64,000 nt of DNA. Source: Clostridium scatologenes (lineage in GTDB: Bacteria; Bacillota; Clostridia; Clostridiales; Clostridiaceae). The first letter of the stretch is position 1, and every line of letters starts with the position of its first letter. Both the position numbers and the translations under genes were made by a program. The notes below the pieces were generated by a model. That model did not search any database and had not been told where the DNA came from. It saw nothing but the letters and a program-made list of their open reading frames with translations. Below are positions 62,730 to 64,000 of the stretch, in pieces. The DNA is taken from contig NZ_CP009933.1 of NCBI RefSeq assembly GCF_000968375.1, positions 248,001 through 312,000 of the forward strand. The letters are read 5' to 3'.

Positions 62730-63953
62730 ATGGGAAAATTTACAGATGAATATTTTAGAATGAATGAAGAAGATGCCTTACAATATGCAAAATCACAGTT
62801 GGAATTTTTTGATGGAGATGCAGAAATTACTTGTAAGGAAATAGGAGACGGAAATTTAAATTATGTATTTAAAATTGAAGATAAAAAAAGTAATAAATCT
62901 TTAATAATTAAACAAGCAGGTCCTGTGGCTAGAATTTCTGATGAATTTAAAGTATCTCCAGATAGAAATAGAATTGAAAGTGAAATATTAGAACTTCAAT
63001 ACAAACTTTCTGAAGGACTTGTACCTAAAGTTTATAAATATGATAGTATAATGAATTGTTTTGCTATGGAGGATTTATCTGATTATGAAATAATGCGTAC
63101 AGCCTTAAATGAACATAAGAAGTTTCCAAGGTTTACGGATCAGATTACTACATTTTTAGTTAATACTCTTCTTTTAACTTCAGATGCAGTAATAAATCAC
63201 AAGAAAAAAAAGGAATTAGTAAAAGATTTTATAAATCCAGAGCTTTGCGAAATAACAGAAGATCTTGTTTATACTGAACCTTTTTATGATTGCTCAAGAA
63301 ACGACTTATTGCCTGAAACGAAAAAATTTGCAATCTCTAATTTGTGGAATGATAAAAAGCTTCTTTTGGAAACTGCCAAATTAAAATTTGAATTCATGAC
63401 AAATGCACAATCTCTTATACATGGAGATTTGCACACTGGTTCTATTTTTGTAAAACCAAATTCCACCAAGGTGTTTGATGCTGAATTTGCTTTTTATGGA
63501 CCTGCAGGCTATGACATTGGAAATGTAATTGCAAATTTGATATTTGCTTATGAAAATGCAGAAGCTACAATATTGGACAAAAAGGAAAAAGAAGATTATA
63601 AATGTTGGCTGGAGTCCTCAATAGTCGATATTATAGATTTATTTTGTAAAAAATTTAAAGCTTTATGGAAAGAAAATGTTTCTGAGAAGGTGGCAAATTA
63701 TGAGGGCTTCTTAGAATATTATTTAGGAAATATATTAAAGGATACCTCAGCTGTAGTTGGCTTAGAACTTGCAAGGAGAATAATAGGACTTGCACATGTT
63801 AGCGATATAGTTTCTATAAAGGACATTGAAAAGAGAATAAGAGCGGAAAAAATATGTCTCTTATCTTCAAAAAAATTTATATTGGATAGAGAAAATATAA
63901 AAAGTGGAGGGGACTTTATAAAGGTTATTAAAGATACGGAAAACAAGTTTTAG
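62730..63953 (+). CDS. mtnK: 5-methylthioribose kinase
   Basis: 407 residues, the standard MtnK length. The kinase catalytic loop 'LIHGDLHTGSIFV' (~229) and the metal-binding 'VFDAEFAFYGPAGYDIGNVIANLIFAY' (~250) are the signature of MtnK, and 'GDGNLNYVFKIEDKKSNKSLIIKQAGP' is its N-terminal lobe. It phosphorylates 5-methylthioribose to the 1-phosphate in the cytoplasm. With the upstream transporter it recovers the methylthio group of spent SAM. GGAAGGAG site before ATG 62730. Confidence 0.94.
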   Translation: MGKFTDEYFRMNEEDALQYAKSQLEFFDGDAEITCKEIGDGNLNYVFKIEDKKSNKSLIIKQAGPVARISDEFKVSPDRNRIESEILELQYKLSEGLVPKVYKYDSIMNCFAMEDLSDYEIMRTALNEHKKFPRFTDQITTFLVNTLLLTSDAVINHKKKKELVKDFINPELCEITEDLVYTEPFYDCSRNDLLPETKKFAISNLWNDKKLLLETAKLKFEFMTNAQSLIHGDLHTGSIFVKPNSTKVFDAEFAFYGPAGYDIGNVIANLIFAYENAEATILDKKEKEDYKCWLESSIVDIIDLFCKKFKALWKENVSEKVANYEGFLEYYLGNILKDTSAVVGLELARRIIGLAHVSDIVSIKDIEKRIRAEKICLLSSKKFILDRENIKSGGDFIKVIKDTENKF

Positions 63954-63972
63954 CATGTGAGGAGATGAAGAA

Positions 63973-64000
63973 ATGTCAGAAGTTGTACAATCTGTAATTC
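63973..64000 (+). CDS. mtnA: Start of a gene, probably methylthioribose-1-phosphate isomerase
   Basis: Only nine codons are visible (MSEVVQSVI) before the window ends. ATG 63973 has GAGGAGATG upstream and follows mtnK by 19 bases. mtnA is the usual next gene after mtnK, and its N-terminus begins in a similar way, but the sequence seen cannot prove it. Confidence 0.4.

Noticed and set aside
1..64000. CRISPR array, prophage or insertion sequence with transposase
   Set aside because: No regularly spaced short repeats, phage structural genes or transposase-like proteins were found; the only mobile-like sequences are the non-coding fold-back elements.

Overview
The window is AT-rich, strictly bacterial sequence with tight gene packing, strong GGAGG-type ribosome binding sites and several TTG or GTG starts. 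It carries SAM (S-box) and T-box leaders, CAT-type and NCS2 permeases, and a purine-fermentation cluster. This points to a low-GC anaerobic Firmicute, most likely a Clostridium sensu stricto. I see no rRNA, tRNA, CRISPR array, transposase or prophage gene.

Region 1 (1-5300) is ordinary: the start of a MocR-type regulator, an MFS exporter, a cationic amino acid permease and a PlsC acyltransferase. A 0.6-kb fold-back repeat sits between the convergent MFS and permease genes.

Region 2 (5300-31000) is an anaerobic purine and uric-acid degradation locus. It holds guanine deaminase, an AzgA/PbuG permease, adenine deaminase, a TetR regulator, a MocA-ModE fusion protein, and a selenium-type xanthine dehydrogenase fusion plus a three-subunit xanthine dehydrogenase. 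These are followed by DpaL, a xanthine/uracil permease, YgeW, YgfK, SsnA, YgeY, carbamate kinase and a dihydropyrimidinase. Purine bases are deaminated and oxidised, the ring is opened, diaminopropionate is cleaved to pyruvate and ammonia, and carbamoyl phosphate yields ATP. Four promoters here share a palindrome around ACTAACTAGTTAGT just downstream of the -10 box, which defines a local regulon.

Region 3 (31000-64000) is a sulfur and methionine salvage super-locus. It holds larE, metY and metK (metY and metK divergent, each with an S-box), and a nitrogenase-like marBHDK set (methylthio-alkane reductase type). It also holds yezD, YbaK, a duplicated amino acid ABC transporter, a molybdopterin oxidoreductase, a second NifDK-like pair, metNIQ, ubiG-mccB-mccA with a cysteine T-box, an Rrf2/CymR-like regulator, a sugar-type ABC transporter, mtnK and probably mtnA. 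The simplest reading is that methylthioribose from spent SAM becomes small methylthio-alcohols, the nitrogenase-like enzyme releases methanethiol, and MetY and MetK rebuild methionine and SAM.

The most unusual feature is a short RNA element found five times in region 3, plus one partial copy. Each full copy is a two-stem hairpin whose outer 3' arm is also the 5' arm of a rho-independent terminator. The copies precede metK, marB, the second NifD-like gene, metN and the methylthioribose transporter. The stems covary between copies, which indicates a previously unnamed antitermination switch acting as serial gates along the sulfur operons. Also notable are three modular fold-back elements with ATGCGAC ends and a tandem transporter duplication whose two halves have lost complementary genes.
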